A stretch of 64,000 nucleotides of DNA from Paracnuella aquatica (GCF_003332885.2 NZ_QOWJ01000001.1:1073453-1137452), one strand, 5' to 3'; shown: positions 42,553-52,374, counted from the first letter of the stretch. Numbers and translations: made by a program. Notes: generated by a model from the letters alone, not told the origin.

Positions 42553-44496
42553 ATGAAAAAATGGGTGCTCTGCAGCCTGTGCTTGTTGGCAATGACAGCC
42601 GCCGATGCGCAGCAATACATTGTGTACTTCAACCGGAAGGCTCATACAACTTACTCGTTGTCGCAACCCGAAGCATACTTGTCGGCACGCAGTGTGGAAC
42701 GCAGGCAGCGGCATAGCATTCCTACCGATAGCACCGACCTACCAGTGCCCGCAACTTTTATTGAAGCCCTGCAACAAGTGCCCGGTGTGCAGGTGCGCAA
42801 TATTTCGCGTTGGCTCAATGCAGCATCCGTGCAGGTAAACGACGCAAATACGCTGGCGCAAATAGCGAACCTGCCGTTTGTGCAACGCCAGCAAAAGGTT
42901 TCATCAGTCCTTTGGCCCGGTGCCGGCATTTATAAAAAACAATTAGGAGCGGAAGGCATACAGGCCGTTTTAGGTACTGAAGAAGACGTGTATCATTACG
43001 GTGCTGCACAAACGCAAATCAACATGCACCACGGGCAGTTTCTGCACAACATTGGTTTGCGTGGCGAAGGCATCCATCTGGGCATGCTCGATGCCGGCTA
43101 TTTCCGCTACAATAACTTACCGGCATTTGACAGTGTACGACTCAACAACCGCATTGTTGAAACATGGGATTTTGTAGCCCGTGAAGCCAGCGTTGCTGAG
43201 GATCATTCACATGGCATGCAATGCTTTTCCATCATTGCCGCCAATATTCCCGGCCAGATGGTGGGCTCCGCACCGCAGGCTTTTTTCTATTTGTACCGCA
43301 GCGAAAACGCCGCCACCGAAACGCTTGTTGAAGAATTTAACTGGGTGTGTGCCGCCGAACGGGTGGACAGTGTGGGTGGCGATATCATTTCATCTTCGCT
43401 GGGTTATAACCAGTTCGACAATGCTGCCGACAATCATACCTACCGCGACCTTGATGGCAATACCACCATCGCAGCCCGCGGTGCTGATATGGCGGCAAAA
43501 AAGGGTTTGCTGGTAGTTAATGCTGCCGGCAACTCCGGCGCCGATGCATGGAAATATTTAACCACACCCGCCGATGGCGATAGTGTGTTGGCCGTGGGTT
43601 CGGTTGACCGCAACAGCATACCCAGCCCCTCGTCCAGCTATGGCCCATCAGCCAGTGGCCGCGTAAAACCCGATGTTGCTTCGATGGGTGTAAACGCCAC
43701 CATACAGGCTACCAACGGCCGCATTGGTACCGGCTCCGGCACTTCGTTCGCCGCACCCAACATCGCCGGGCTTGCGGCATGTCTGTGGCAGGGCTTTCCG
43801 GAGCACAGCAACATGGAAATAATTGATGCCATAAGGCAATCGGGCACTAAAGTGGATGCACCCGACGACCGCGTGGGCTATGGCATTCCGGATATGCGCA
43901 AGGCAACCGCTCATTTATTGAAAAAATATGCGCAGGCAACTGTGCAGGTGCAAGGCTGCGGTGCTACGCTGGCCTGGCAAAGCAAAGACATGAGCGCCAT
44001 GCGCTACCAGGTAGAACGCAAAGCAGGCAACGAAGGAACGTTTACCAAAGTTGGAGAATTGAACGGGACAGGTGCACAATTTGGCAACCGCCAATACACG
44101 TTTTCCGATAACCTGGAAGGCATGGCCTCGGGGCCGATAAGCTACCGCATCATGCAGGTGCTGGATACCGCCGCAGCAGCGCCTTTTGCTGTGTACATTG
44201 ATACGGTTACCACAACGCTGTTTCCATCCTGTGCACTCACCAGTAAGTTTACCATTTTACCCAACCCGGTAACTGCACAGGCGTTTGTGCAACTACATTT
44301 CGAAACGCCCATCAGCCAATTGCGCCTGGTGATTGTGAACAGCATTGGGCAAAGGGTGCACCAACAACAAACAAGCAAAGCAACAGGCACGCAAAATATT
44401 CCGCTGCAAACGGCCAACCTCGCTGCAGGTATTTATTACCTGCAGGTATTTAACCAGCAGGAGTTGTTAACCACGATGGAGTTCGTCAAACATTAA
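42553..44496 (+). CDS. Subtilisin-like serine protease with T9SS sorting domain
   Basis: This 647-residue secreted S8 protease has a signal peptide (1-19, ending 'AADAQ') and a prodomain up to about residue 130 that includes 'AYLSARSVERRQRHSI'. The catalytic triad is Asp180 in 'GMLDAGYF', His220 in 'EDHSHGMQ' and Ser398 in 'GTGSGTSFAAPNIAG', with oxyanion Asn327 in 'NAAGNSGA'. The C-terminal ~80 residues are a type A sorting domain for type IX secretion: 'ILPNPVTAQAFVQLHF', 'VNSIGQRVHQ' and 'NLAAGIYYLQVF'. It should cross the outer membrane and be attached or released. It is one of the clearest signs that this organism is a T9SS-bearing Bacteroidota. Confidence 0.95.
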   Translation: MKKWVLCSLCLLAMTAADAQQYIVYFNRKAHTTYSLSQPEAYLSARSVERRQRHSIPTDSTDLPVPATFIEALQQVPGVQVRNISRWLNAASVQVNDANTLAQIANLPFVQRQQKVSSVLWPGAGIYKKQLGAEGIQAVLGTEEDVYHYGAAQTQINMHHGQFLHNIGLRGEGIHLGMLDAGYFRYNNLPAFDSVRLNNRIVETWDFVAREASVAEDHSHGMQCFSIIAANIPGQMVGSAPQAFFYLYRSENAATETLVEEFNWVCAAERVDSVGGDIISSSLGYNQFDNAADNHTYRDLDGNTTIAARGADMAAKKGLLVVNAAGNSGADAWKYLTTPADGDSVLAVGSVDRNSIPSPSSSYGPSASGRVKPDVASMGVNATIQATNGRIGTGSGTSFAAPNIAGLAACLWQGFPEHSNMEIIDAIRQSGTKVDAPDDRVGYGIPDMRKATAHLLKKYAQATVQVQGCGATLAWQSKDMSAMRYQVERKAGNEGTFTKVGELNGTGAQFGNRQYTFSDNLEGMASGPISYRIMQVLDTAAAAPFAVYIDTVTTTLFPSCALTSKFTILPNPVTAQAFVQLHFETPISQLRLVIVNSIGQRVHQQQTSKATGTQNIPLQTANLAAGIYYLQVFNQQELLTTMEFVKH

Positions 44497-44508
44497 GCGC
44501 AGACTTTA

Positions 44509-45675
44509 TTACCGCCGAAATAACGCAGCAAAAAGTGTATCAGCTTTTTCTTTGTAGCCTGTAAAATATTGCTGGCGCAACAACTGCAGACCGTAATCTT
44601 TCTGCAGCAGCGCTACCATCTCTTCATTTTCCTGCTGAAACACAGAACAGGTGATGTATAAAAAATAACCGCCTTCCCTAACGTTTCTACTGGCCCGGCC
44701 TGCTATTTTTTGTTGCAGTTGCACATAATGCTGCAGCTTTTGTTCGGTAAAAAAATGCAGCCACTCCGGTGTTCTGGCCCATGTGCCCGAGCCGCTGCAA
44801 GGCGCATCGCAAAGCACCAAGTCGTACAGCGGTTTGTGGTGAAAATGCGGATCGGAAACATCACCAACAAACCACTGGTATTTGGCGATCCCGGCACGTT
44901 CAAAACGTTTGCGCAGGTTAGCCAGGATGGCTTCGCGGATATCCGAAACCATGATCCTCGCACCGGGAAAAAGATCGTGCAGCAAAATGGATTTGCCGCC
45001 GCTTGCCGCGCAACAATCCCACGCGGAAAAATTTTTTGGAAGCTCATTGCGCACTGGCTCCAATAACGATAACACCTGTTGCGAACTTTTGTCCTGCACC
45101 ACCAGGTCGCGGTCCATCATCAGGAGGTCATCGAGCGGTAAGCCCGGCGGAACAGAAACAGTGTTGTTATCCCACAATTTATAATTGATACCGGCTTCAT
45201 CGAGTTGCTGTTGCACTTTGCCTTCCTTGCCCGGCCGAAGTCTTAAAAAAGTATCGGGCTGTATAAGAAAGGAACGTGCAAAATCGGGCAATTGTATTTC
45301 GGCCGACAACCAAGATGCGAACGGAAAAATTGATGCCGCATCAAAAGCAATTTCGTTTTGCAGCAATTCCATTTTTTCTGCTAGTGGCTGTTGAACAGCA
45401 TCGTTCCATTCGCTCTTTATTTGCTGCAAAACAGGCTGGCTCCCATTGGCACATAAAAACAGGGCAGCCAGCAGTTGCGTTTGCATCCCATTTGATTGCA
45501 ATGATCGGCCCACCCGGTAATAGCTATACACCAACTGCCCTATTTGCTTTCGATCACGGGAGCCGTATTTTTTGTGCGCAGCAAAATATTTTTTGAGAAA
45601 ATTGGCCAGCGGCTCCTTTCCCTCGTACAACCCAATGATGGTTTCAGCCGCCTCCAGGTAAGCTTTCACAAACAT
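44509..45675 (-). CDS. RsmB/NSUN-like RNA cytosine-C5 methyltransferase
   Basis: This 388-residue SAM-dependent RNA m5C methyltransferase carries an N-terminal, shortened NusB-like helical region (about 1-140, 'RDRKQIGQLVYSYYRVGR') and a catalytic Rossmann domain. The key blocks are 'WDCCAASGGKSILL' (SAM binding), 'MVSDIREAILANL', 'LCDAPCSGSGTWARTPEW' (Pro-Cys motif) and 'LYITCSVFQQENEEMV' (catalytic Thr-Cys). It is cytoplasmic and most probably acts on 16S rRNA; a tRNA target cannot be excluded, so no symbol is given. It lies convergent to the subtilase, whose stop is 12 bases away. Confidence 0.93.
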   Translation of the reverse strand: MFVKAYLEAAETIIGLYEGKEPLANFLKKYFAAHKKYGSRDRKQIGQLVYSYYRVGRSLQSNGMQTQLLAALFLCANGSQPVLQQIKSEWNDAVQQPLAEKMELLQNEIAFDAASIFPFASWLSAEIQLPDFARSFLIQPDTFLRLRPGKEGKVQQQLDEAGINYKLWDNNTVSVPPGLPLDDLLMMDRDLVVQDKSSQQVLSLLEPVRNELPKNFSAWDCCAASGGKSILLHDLFPGARIMVSDIREAILANLRKRFERAGIAKYQWFVGDVSDPHFHHKPLYDLVLCDAPCSGSGTWARTPEWLHFFTEQKLQHYVQLQQKIAGRASRNVREGGYFLYITCSVFQQENEEMVALLQKDYGLQLLRQQYFTGYKEKADTLFAALFRR

Positions 45676-45683
45676 ATGCCCAC

Positions 45684-45718
45684 AAAAAAAGCGATTGCCG
45701 GTAACAATCGCTTTTTTA
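45684..45718 (-). terminator. Terminator after the outer-membrane barrel gene
   Basis: The stem AAAAAAAGCGATTG pairs with CAATCGCTTTTTT around a seven-base loop. T-runs occur on either strand. It lies 16 bases past the stop at 45734 and before the methyltransferase start. Confidence 0.88.
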
Positions 45719-45733
45719 TTTTGAAATCGTAGC

Positions 45734-46258
45734 TTAAAACTTCAGGCTAACACCAATTTGCAGCGGCGAAATACCATAACCCAGTTCGGCATAGCCGCTC
45801 AACTGTGACGTCAGTTGGTATCTGGCACCGGCATGCAACGCCATATCAATGCTGCCATCGCTGGTTTTGTATTCGCCCTCGCCTTTCCACTTCAATTTGT
45901 AGCCGCGATAGAAAAGCGATGCACCGCCGTATACATCCAGCTTGTCATCGGTCACTTTCAACAATTCATTGAAGTGATAAGAGCCACGGGCACCAAACAC
46001 ATAATTGGTGTATTTGTAGTTGCTCAGGAACTTTGTTTTTACATAAGCCGCCGTTGCGCCAACGCTGATCTTGTCGGTAATGCCATGCTCAAATGATGCG
46101 GTGATGGGCAACCCGCCGCTGCCTACAAAGCCAAAGGTGCCGAGACCAATGCCCACGTTTACAAAATTCTTTCCTTTCACTTCTTGTGCGCCTGCAGTAC
46201 CCGCAGTAAACAGTGCAGCGGCCAACAAGGTACGCATCAGTAACTTCGATCTTTTCAT
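45734..46258 (-). CDS. Small outer-membrane beta-barrel protein
   Basis: This 174-residue protein has a signal peptide (about 1-24, ending 'GTAGAQ'). The mature part consists of alternating hydrophobic and aromatic strands typical of an eight-stranded barrel: 'NFVNVGIGLGTFGFVG', 'SVGATAAYVKTKFLS', 'NYVFGARGSYHFNELL', 'LDVYGGASLFYRGYKL', 'MALHAGARYQLTSQLSGY' and a C-terminal 'LQIGVSLKF' ending in Phe, the BAM recognition signal. It resembles the OmpW/PF13568-like barrels of Bacteroidota. Function is unknown. It has its own terminator and a 715-base gap upstream. Confidence 0.9.
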   Translation of the reverse strand: MKRSKLLMRTLLAAALFTAGTAGAQEVKGKNFVNVGIGLGTFGFVGSGGLPITASFEHGITDKISVGATAAYVKTKFLSNYKYTNYVFGARGSYHFNELLKVTDDKLDVYGGASLFYRGYKLKWKGEGEYKTSDGSIDMALHAGARYQLTSQLSGYAELGYGISPLQIGVSLKF

Positions 46259-46729
46259 GTTTTGGTTGTTTGTGTATTGTTTAGAAAAATAGATTTTGTC
46301 TAGTGTGCATGGAGGTGCTGAATGGATGTGCAGCCATTCGAAAAACGCGATTAATGCGCATCGCCTTATTGCATGAAACGCCCTGCTGTAGCTAACTCCG
46401 CAGTGTGGCCAGGTAGAATAAAAGGAATAGTAATGGGTGGTGTTTATACTTCATGGAAGGGTTCAATGGTTTTGGTTGTATGGTGTACATGCAAGCGGTA
46501 GCAAGCCATGCATTTTTTCTGCAGCAAATATCTGCGCTGCCGATAAACAGCACGGTTCAAACTTTAAGAATGGCGCATTTGTAAACCTGTACGGTTGTTA
46601 TGGAGCACTAACTGGATGAATCGGCTGTTTTTTACATAGCTACACAATGCGCTGCTTTGAATCATTGATGCCCAATCAATGTTAGTTGTCACGGAGTAGT
46701 CGATGATAATGTCTTGTACATTAGGACGT

Positions 46730-46811
46730 GTCATGCCGAACTTGTTTCGGCATCTTCTGCTATCATCGTTCATTTAAACACAAGGAGATGCCGAAACAAG
46801 TTCGGCATGAC
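46730..46811. repeat. Perfect 26-bp inverted repeat, REP/MITE-like
   Basis: Arms 46730-46755 and 46786-46811 are exact complements over 26 bases (core CATGCCGAACTTGTTTCGGC) with a 30-base spacer. The 'GTCATGCCGAAC...' word is typical of mobile intergenic palindromes. It is a different family from the 40144 element. Confidence 0.88.
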
Positions 46812-46898
46812 AAACCCAAACTGCAAAAGATCACAACCATTTTAAAAAAAGATTCAATTTTACTTCTCAACTCTTTGGTTTACTTATTTAAAAGAAAC

Positions 46899-46930
46899 TA
46901 CAAAGCCCATTCCTACGAATGGGCTTTGTA
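46899..46930 (-). terminator. Hairpin after the 46974 lipoprotein gene
   Basis: A 14-bp stem TACAAAGCCCATTC / GAATGGGCTTTGTA with a four-base loop lies 43 bases past the minus-strand stop at 46974. The following T-run is broken (GTTTCTTTT), so strength is uncertain. Confidence 0.7.
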
Positions 46931-46973
46931 AATACTATAGTAATTTAAGCTTGAAATAATGCAACTGGCAACT

Positions 46974-47831
46974 TTATCCAAACTTAAAGAACACCGGGAT
47001 CTTACCACCGTCTACAGATACTTCAGCAGATACCGGTTTGTTGTCCCTGTTGTATTGATAGGTGACATTGATCATTTCTTCATCCACACCAGCAGGATCC
47101 GACATATCACGCAGTGATAATTGTGTTACGTTGTTGGGCGACGCAAAATAGATCTGGTCGGTTACAAAAGCTTCCACACCAAGATCCAGCGCAGCAGATT
47201 TGGCATCAAATTGCAAACTTATTGCCGCCATTTTTACTTGCGCACCGGTTTGTGGGTTGGCGGTGTATGTATCGATGTTTACCGGGTTACCCGATGCATC
47301 GTACACAAATTCCAACTTGCCCACTTCTAAAAAAATACCCGATGCTTTTTCTTTATACAAAAAGCGCTGTGTAGCCAGCCGCCCATTGTTCATTACAAAC
47401 ACGGTACTATCTACCAGTATACTGCCGTTGAGTTCATACTCGCTTACCCTCGATGTGTAGCGCTTTGCATTCACATCGTAGTGCACGGTGTAGGTAGTGT
47501 TTTCCGGGAAACCAGCCGCATCCAAATCGGTAACGGTATATTGTGTAATGATACCTGTGGTATTACGAATCACACGCAGTTCAAGGCCAGTGGTGAATAA
47601 CGCAAAGTCATCGCCGGTGGTGCGGTGCCCGGTCCAGCGTCCTGCATTATCGTAAAAAAACTCGGTGTACACCGAATCTGTTGGGCTGTATTGATAAACA
47701 ATTTTGGAAAGCCTATTGCCTTTATTGGGCTGTATAGGTACCGAGTTGTCGGGCAATTCTTCGGAAGGTTCTTTCTGGCAACTGGTAAAAGCCACGGTCA
47801 GGAGCAATAGGTATAGCAGCGATTTTTTCAT
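46974..47831 (-). CDS. Hypothetical lipoprotein, 285 aa
   Basis: This is an unrecognised lipoprotein with signal 'MKKSLLYLLLLTVAFTSC' (Cys18) followed by 'QKEPSEELPDNS', a charged tether. The mature part is made of beta-hairpin repeats with recurring Tyr, such as 'LSKIVYQYSPTDSVYTEFFY', 'NTTYTVHYDVNAKRYTS' and 'VGKLEFVYDASGNPVNI'. These resemble the DUF4595/RHS-like beta repeats common in Bacteroidota lipoproteins. There is no catalytic motif. It is transcribed alone, with a hairpin downstream. Confidence 0.85.
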   Translation of the reverse strand: MKKSLLYLLLLTVAFTSCQKEPSEELPDNSVPIQPNKGNRLSKIVYQYSPTDSVYTEFFYDNAGRWTGHRTTGDDFALFTTGLELRVIRNTTGIITQYTVTDLDAAGFPENTTYTVHYDVNAKRYTSRVSEYELNGSILVDSTVFVMNNGRLATQRFLYKEKASGIFLEVGKLEFVYDASGNPVNIDTYTANPQTGAQVKMAAISLQFDAKSAALDLGVEAFVTDQIYFASPNNVTQLSLRDMSDPAGVDEEMINVTYQYNRDNKPVSAEVSVDGGKIPVFFKFG

Positions 47832-47932
47832 AAACAGCTCTATGCGGTTTCGGGGGTAAAAGAAGGTGGTGTAGCGCCTACAAATTAAAAAAAATGGGCT
47901 ACTGTTGGCTATTTATTTATTGGGCAGGCAAA

Positions 47933-47966
47933 CAAAAAGGCGGACCGCACTATGCGACCCGCCCCC
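47933..47966 (-). terminator. Terminator after sucB
   Basis: On the minus strand GGCGGGTCGCA pairs with TGCGGTCCGCC around a TAG loop (two G-U pairs) and is followed by TTTTTG. It lies 23 bases after the sucB stop. Confidence 0.8.
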
Positions 47967-47988
47967 AGTTTATTTTTTATTGTATTGA

Positions 47989-49227
47989 TTACAATTGCAG
48001 TAAAGCCTTCACAGGATCTTTGCCAAAGAGCAACAACTCCGGTTTTTCTAGCAGTTCTTTTACCCGTACCAAAAAGCCCACCGACTCGCGGCCGTCAATA
48101 ATGCGGTGGTCGTAGCTCAGTGCCAGGTACATCATGGGGCGCACTTCAACTTTACCATCCACTACCATGGCGCGGTCCTGGATTTTGTGCATGCCCAATA
48201 TAGCCGATTGCGGAATGTTGATGATGGGTGTGCTCATAAGCGAACCAAACACACCACCATTGGTGATGGTAAAAGTGCCGCCCTGCATTTCCTCCATCGA
48301 CAATTTATTGTCGCGGGCCTTGGTGGCCAGTTCTACTACTTTCTTTTCAATTTCAAACATGCTCAGGCTCTCGGCATTGCGGATCACCGGAACCACTAAA
48401 CCCTTGGGCGCAGAAACGGCAATCGATACATCACAATAATCGTGGTAGATGATCGAGTCGCCATCGATGTAAGCGTTTACGGCGGGCCACTCCTGCAGCG
48501 CAAAACAAACGGCTTTGGTAAAGAACGACATAAAGCCAAGGTTCACGCCATGCGCTTCTTTGAACTTGTCTTTGTTGGCCGAACGGATGGCCATGATGGC
48601 ACCCATATCCACCTCGTTGAACGTGGTGAGCATGGCGGTTGTGTTCTTTGCTTCAACCAGCCGGCGCGAAACGGTTTTGCGCAGGTTGCTCATTTTTTCG
48701 CGGCGCTCTCCGCGGCCAAAGGCTTCCACGCCTGGTTTGCGGCCAGGGTTGGCCAGTGCACCCAGCACGTCGTCTTTCAATATTTTACCATTAAAACCCG
48801 AAGGCTGAATGGATTTGGGATCTACTTTTTTATCGGCAATAATGGCCGATGCCACCGGCGTGGCTTTGATATCGTTGGGCACCGAAGTAGCGGGTGCCTG
48901 TGCCGCCGCTGGCTGCGCTGCAGGTGCCGCTTCCTTAGCTGGCGCTTCTGCTGCGGGTGCAGCTTCGGGCTGTGCGGCGCCTTCAGGCTTAGGTGCAGTT
49001 TCGTCGATCTGCGCCACCAGGTCGCCAATATTGAGGGTGTCGCCCTCTTTACCTACAGTTTTTAAAACACCGGCTTGTTCGGCGTTCAATTCAAAGGTTG
49101 CTTTTTCGCTTTCCAGTTCTGCTATCACCTCATCCCGCTCTACATAAGCGCCGTCACCTTTCAGCCATTTTACGAGGGTAACTTCATTGATGGATTCCCC
49201 CACTGTAGGTACTTTGATATCAATCAT
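47989..49227 (-). CDS. sucB: 2-oxoglutarate dehydrogenase E2, dihydrolipoyl succinyltransferase
   Basis: SucB transfers succinyl from the lipoyl arm to CoA in the TCA cycle complex. The 412-residue protein has one N-terminal lipoyl domain with lipoyl-Lys42 in '[11 protein letters not shown]', an Ala/Pro-rich linker (about 80-120), the peripheral subunit-binding domain ('[18 protein letters not shown]'), and the catalytic domain with '[12 protein letters not shown]', '[20 protein letters not shown]' and active-site His374/Asp378 in '[10 protein letters not shown]'. It is cytoplasmic. It follows sucA in the same direction, with 165 bases between, so both are likely made together. Confidence 0.97.
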   Translation of the reverse strand: MIDIKVPTVGESINEVTLVKWLKGDGAYVERDEVIAELESEKATFELNAEQAGVLKTVGKEGDTLNIGDLVAQIDETAPKPEGAAQPEAAPAAEAPAKEAAPAAQPAAAQAPATSVPNDIKATPVASAIIADKKVDPKSIQPSGFNGKILKDDVLGALANPGRKPGVEAFGRGERREKMSNLRKTVSRRLVEAKNTTAMLTTFNEVDMGAIMAIRSANKDKFKEAHGVNLGFMSFFTKAVCFALQEWPAVNAYIDGDSIIYHDYCDVSIAVSAPKGLVVPVIRNAESLSMFEIEKKVVELATKARDNKLSMEEMQGGTFTITNGGVFGSLMSTPIINIPQSAILGMHKIQDRAMVVDGKVEVRPMMYLALSYDHRIIDGRESVGFLVRVKELLEKPELLLFGKDPVKALLQL

Positions 49228-49312
49228 GTGTTGTTAAACTTTTTGCTTGAAACTAATCGTTGGTGGTAGCTGCAAGCTATGTTCAAAAATCCAAACTATT
49301 GTTATGTGGTTT

Positions 49313-49350
49313 GAACCACAAAGGCACTAAGGAACAAAAGAAACACGAAG
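49313..49350. repeat. Short dispersed-type repeat between sucA and sucB
   Basis: The string starting 'GAACCACAAAGGCACTAAGG' is of a type often found between genes in several bacterial phyla. It has no partner arm here. It lies in the 165-base gap between sucA and sucB and encodes nothing. Its family status rests on memory and is not checked. Confidence 0.4.
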
Positions 49351-49392
49351 ATTTATTGCACCCTTTTTACCGCTGTAGTCCTGTTGCGAATT

Positions 49393-52131
49393 TTAAATGG
49401 AAAAAGCAGTGTCTACAATTTCAGCTTGCTCCTGCGCATGCACTTTCGAGTACCCAGTAGCTGTTGCAGCACTTGGCTGGCGGCTGATGATACCAAAGTT
49501 CACCACTTTCAAATTCATTTGCAGGAACGATGCGGCACCCATGTTCAGCGGCTCTTCCTGTACCCAGAACCAGGTAGCGTTTGCATACTTGTTGTACAGC
49601 GCTTCCAGTTGTGCCACCGGCAGCGGGAACAATTGTTCCATGCGAACAATGGCCACATCCTGCCGCGATTCTTTTGCCTGCTTTTCTGCCAGGTCGTAGT
49701 ACACTTTGCCGGAGCAAAACAGCACCTTGGTTACTGCGCTTGCATTTTGTACAAATGCATCGTCCACCACTTCTTTAAATCCACCGTTGGTAAACTCGCT
49801 GATATGCGAATAACTGGCCTGCAGACGCAGGTTGGCTTTCGGCGAAAAATTGATTAGCGGTTTGCGGAACGGCCAGGTAAGCTGGCGGCGCAATGCATGG
49901 AAAAAGTTAGCAGCCGTTGTGATGTTGGTGATCACCATATTGTCTTCGGCGCAAAGCTGAAGAAAACGTTCGAGGCGGGCACTGGAGTGCTCGGGACCTT
50001 GTCCTTCGTAGCCGTGCGGCAACAACATAACCACACCGTTCATGCGCTGCCATTTGGTTTCGGCAGAGGATATAAACTGGTCAATGATGATTTGTGCGCC
50101 GTTGGCAAAATCGCCAAACTGTGCTTCCCACAATACCAATGCGTTGGGGTTTGCCATGGCATAGCCATATTCAAAACCAAGTACCGCGTATTCGCTCAGC
50201 AGCGAGTTGTAAATTTTAAAACAGGTTTTATCGTTTGGCCCAAACTGGTTGATCCGGTTGTATTCTTTGTTGGTGGCCTCATCGCGAATAATAGCGTGGC
50301 GGTGTGAGAACGTGCCGCGTTTTACATCCTGTCCACTCATGCGCACTTCTTTGCCTTCGGCAATTAAGGACGCATAAGCCAACAGTTCGCCTGTGGCCCA
50401 GTCCACTTTTTGTTCGGCGTCAAACAATTTTACTTTATCCTGCAACAGCTTTTCCACTTTGCGCAGCGGCTTGAAGTCTTCGGGCCATTGCATCAACCCG
50501 GTAAACAACCGGCGGAATTCATCTTCGCTTATGGCTGTATTGGGCGATGCCTCAAAATCCGCAGGTGTGGATTTGCGCAGGCTTTGCCACCAAAGCTCGG
50601 GCTGCTGAAATTTATACGGCAGCGGGTTTTGCTTTATTTCATCCAGGCGGTCCTGCAGGTCGCCCCAAAATTTCTTCTCCATTTCCTTTGCCAGCTCTTG
50701 TGCTTCGGTTTTACCGTTTTGCAGCAAGAACTGCACATAAGTTTCACGCGGGTTGGCGTGCTTGTCGATCAACGCATACAACGCCGGTTGTGTAAACTTC
50801 GGATCATCGCCTTCGTTGTGGCCATGGCGGCGATAGCACACCATATCAATAAATATATCGGCGTTAAACTCCTGGCGGTAGCGGGTGGCAATTTCCACGC
50901 AACGCACTACAGCTTCGGGATCATCGCCGTTTACATGCAACACTGGCGCCTGCACAATGCCTGCAACGGAGGTGCTGTAATCAGATGAACGGGCATCGTC
51001 AAAATCGGTGGTAAAACCAATTTGGTTATTGATCACAAAATGCATGGTGCCGCCGGTATCGTAGCCATTGAGGTCGCTCATTTGCACCACCTCGTACACA
51101 ATACCCTGGCCTGCTACCGACGCATCGCCATGAATTAAAATCGGCAATACGGCATCAAACTCGGAACCGTACATTACATCGGCTTTAGCGCGGCTAAAGC
51201 CCAGCACAACCGGGTCCACCGCTTCGAGGTGCGAAGGGTTGGGTGCCAGTTTCAGGTTCACGGTTTTACCGCTGATGGTTTCCACTTCCGAAGAAAAACC
51301 AAGATGGTATTTTACATCACCACTACCCATCGTTTGATCGGGAATGGCGGTGCCTTCAAATTCAGAAAAAATCTGCTCGTATGTTTTGCCCAAAATATTG
51401 GCCAGCACATTGAGGCGGCCGCGGTGGGCCATACCAATCACCACTTCTTTTACGCCGCTGTTGGCAGCCGTATCAATAATGGTATCCAGTGCTGCAATCG
51501 TGGTTTCGCCGCCTTCAAGCGAAAAGCGTTTTTGACCCACATATTTGGTATGCAAAAACTTTTCGAAGATCACGCCCTGGTTCAGTTTTTCCAGCACCCG
51601 GCGTTTCTTTTCGATGGGCAGCGGTTGGTACAGGTTGGCTTCAATTTCTTTTTGCAACCACTCAACACGCTCCTGTTTTAATATAAACTGGTACTCAACA
51701 CCCACTTTACCGGTGTAGGTTTTTTGCAGGCGGTCGATGATATCTTTCAATGTAGCCGACTCCATTCCGATGGCTTTGCCGGCAGCAAACTTTTGCGCCA
51801 GGTCGGCTTCGGCCAGACCAAAAAATTTCGGGTCCAGGTTGGCACCGCGGTCTTTGCGTTTGCGGATCGGGTTGGTATCTGCTTGCAGGTGGCCTCTTTG
51901 GCGATAAGCCTGGATCAGGCTGTACACCGCAAACTCTTTGGTGAGTTGTGCGCCATCTACGCTTTTACCATTGGCCCCTGGTACGGCAGGCACCTGTGAT
52001 ACGGCAAAATCAAAACCTTCAAAAAATTTCCTGAACTCCGGATCCACGCTTTCGGGATTATCAACATAGCCCTGGTAAAGGCTTTCGATGTAAGAGGGAT
52101 GGGAGTGTGTTATGTAAGAGAAATCCTTCAT
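49393..52131 (-). CDS. sucA: 2-oxoglutarate dehydrogenase E1
   Basis: SucA is the thiamine-diphosphate-dependent E1 that decarboxylates 2-oxoglutarate. At 912 residues it is of normal size. The N-terminus 'FSYITHSHPSYIESLYQGYV' is the E1o-specific E2-binding segment. 'IGMAHRGRLNVLANILGK', 'KYHLGFSSEV', 'LAPNPSHLEAVDPVVLG', 'HGDASVAGQGIVYEV' and 'YRRHGHNEGDDPKFTQP' are core ThDP-domain blocks, and 'LLPHGYEGQGPEHSSARLERF' (given in two parts) lies in the transketolase domain. It is cytoplasmic. Its mRNA leader contains a sequence like the end of 16S rRNA, noted separately. Confidence 0.98.
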   Translation of the reverse strand: MKDFSYITHSHPSYIESLYQGYVDNPESVDPEFRKFFEGFDFAVSQVPAVPGANGKSVDGAQLTKEFAVYSLIQAYRQRGHLQADTNPIRKRKDRGANLDPKFFGLAEADLAQKFAAGKAIGMESATLKDIIDRLQKTYTGKVGVEYQFILKQERVEWLQKEIEANLYQPLPIEKKRRVLEKLNQGVIFEKFLHTKYVGQKRFSLEGGETTIAALDTIIDTAANSGVKEVVIGMAHRGRLNVLANILGKTYEQIFSEFEGTAIPDQTMGSGDVKYHLGFSSEVETISGKTVNLKLAPNPSHLEAVDPVVLGFSRAKADVMYGSEFDAVLPILIHGDASVAGQGIVYEVVQMSDLNGYDTGGTMHFVINNQIGFTTDFDDARSSDYSTSVAGIVQAPVLHVNGDDPEAVVRCVEIATRYRQEFNADIFIDMVCYRRHGHNEGDDPKFTQPALYALIDKHANPRETYVQFLLQNGKTEAQELAKEMEKKFWGDLQDRLDEIKQNPLPYKFQQPELWWQSLRKSTPADFEASPNTAISEDEFRRLFTGLMQWPEDFKPLRKVEKLLQDKVKLFDAEQKVDWATGELLAYASLIAEGKEVRMSGQDVKRGTFSHRHAIIRDEATNKEYNRINQFGPNDKTCFKIYNSLLSEYAVLGFEYGYAMANPNALVLWEAQFGDFANGAQIIIDQFISSAETKWQRMNGVVMLLPHGYEGQGPEHSSARLERFLQLCAEDNMVITNITTAANFFHALRRQLTWPFRKPLINFSPKANLRLQASYSHISEFTNGGFKEVVDDAFVQNASAVTKVLFCSGKVYYDLAEKQAKESRQDVAIVRMEQLFPLPVAQLEALYNKYANATWFWVQEEPLNMGAASFLQMNLKVVNFGIISRQPSAATATGYSKVHAQEQAEIVDTAFSI

Positions 52132-52322
52132 TTAAAGGAGGTTTGTACGTTATTTTGTTGGGAGTATGCAAATATCGGGTAAAAAAGGACTGCATGTTTT
52201 GTAAAAATGCGTTTGTAGATAAACAACCGATCGTGCAACATTATCCGGCCGACCGGAGTGAACGCCATTTACTAATATTACCATAACGTTGTGGGCATTG
52301 CGCAACAATTTTTGCCAAAATG

Positions 52323-52353
52323 TTGGCCCGTTTCAAAATATCTACTACTTTTG
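52323..52353 (+). promoter_or_regulatory. Promoter of rpsT (-33 TTG and -7 TACTTTTG)
   Basis: TTG at 52323-52325 and TACTTTTG at 52346-52353 are 20 bases apart, matching the Bacteroidota promoter layout. The rpsT ATG follows at 52375, giving a leader of roughly 15 bases. Confidence 0.7.
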
Positions 52354-52374
52354 CCGTCCAAATTAAAAGAACAC

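Larger units (their letters stand above)
46259..46973. other. Stretch of 715 bases without a convincing gene
   Basis: Short open frames exist on both strands (longest about 69 codons) but none has a persuasive composition or start. The region holds a perfect 26-bp inverted repeat (46730-46811), a hairpin near the end of the neighbouring lipoprotein gene (46899-46930), and probably the promoter of the barrel gene at 46259-46330. The part 46330-46720 contains nothing I can name. Confidence 0.7.

Noticed and set aside
46437-46773. Short open frames on both strands in the long gap
   Set aside because: They are 60-69 codons, one runs into the inverted repeat, and neither has a family pattern or convincing start.
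52132-52150. Shine-Dalgarno-like AAAGGAGG on the plus strand
   Set aside because: No plus-strand gene starts after it. On the sucA message it reads as the 16S tail-like CCTCCTTT, probably by chance.
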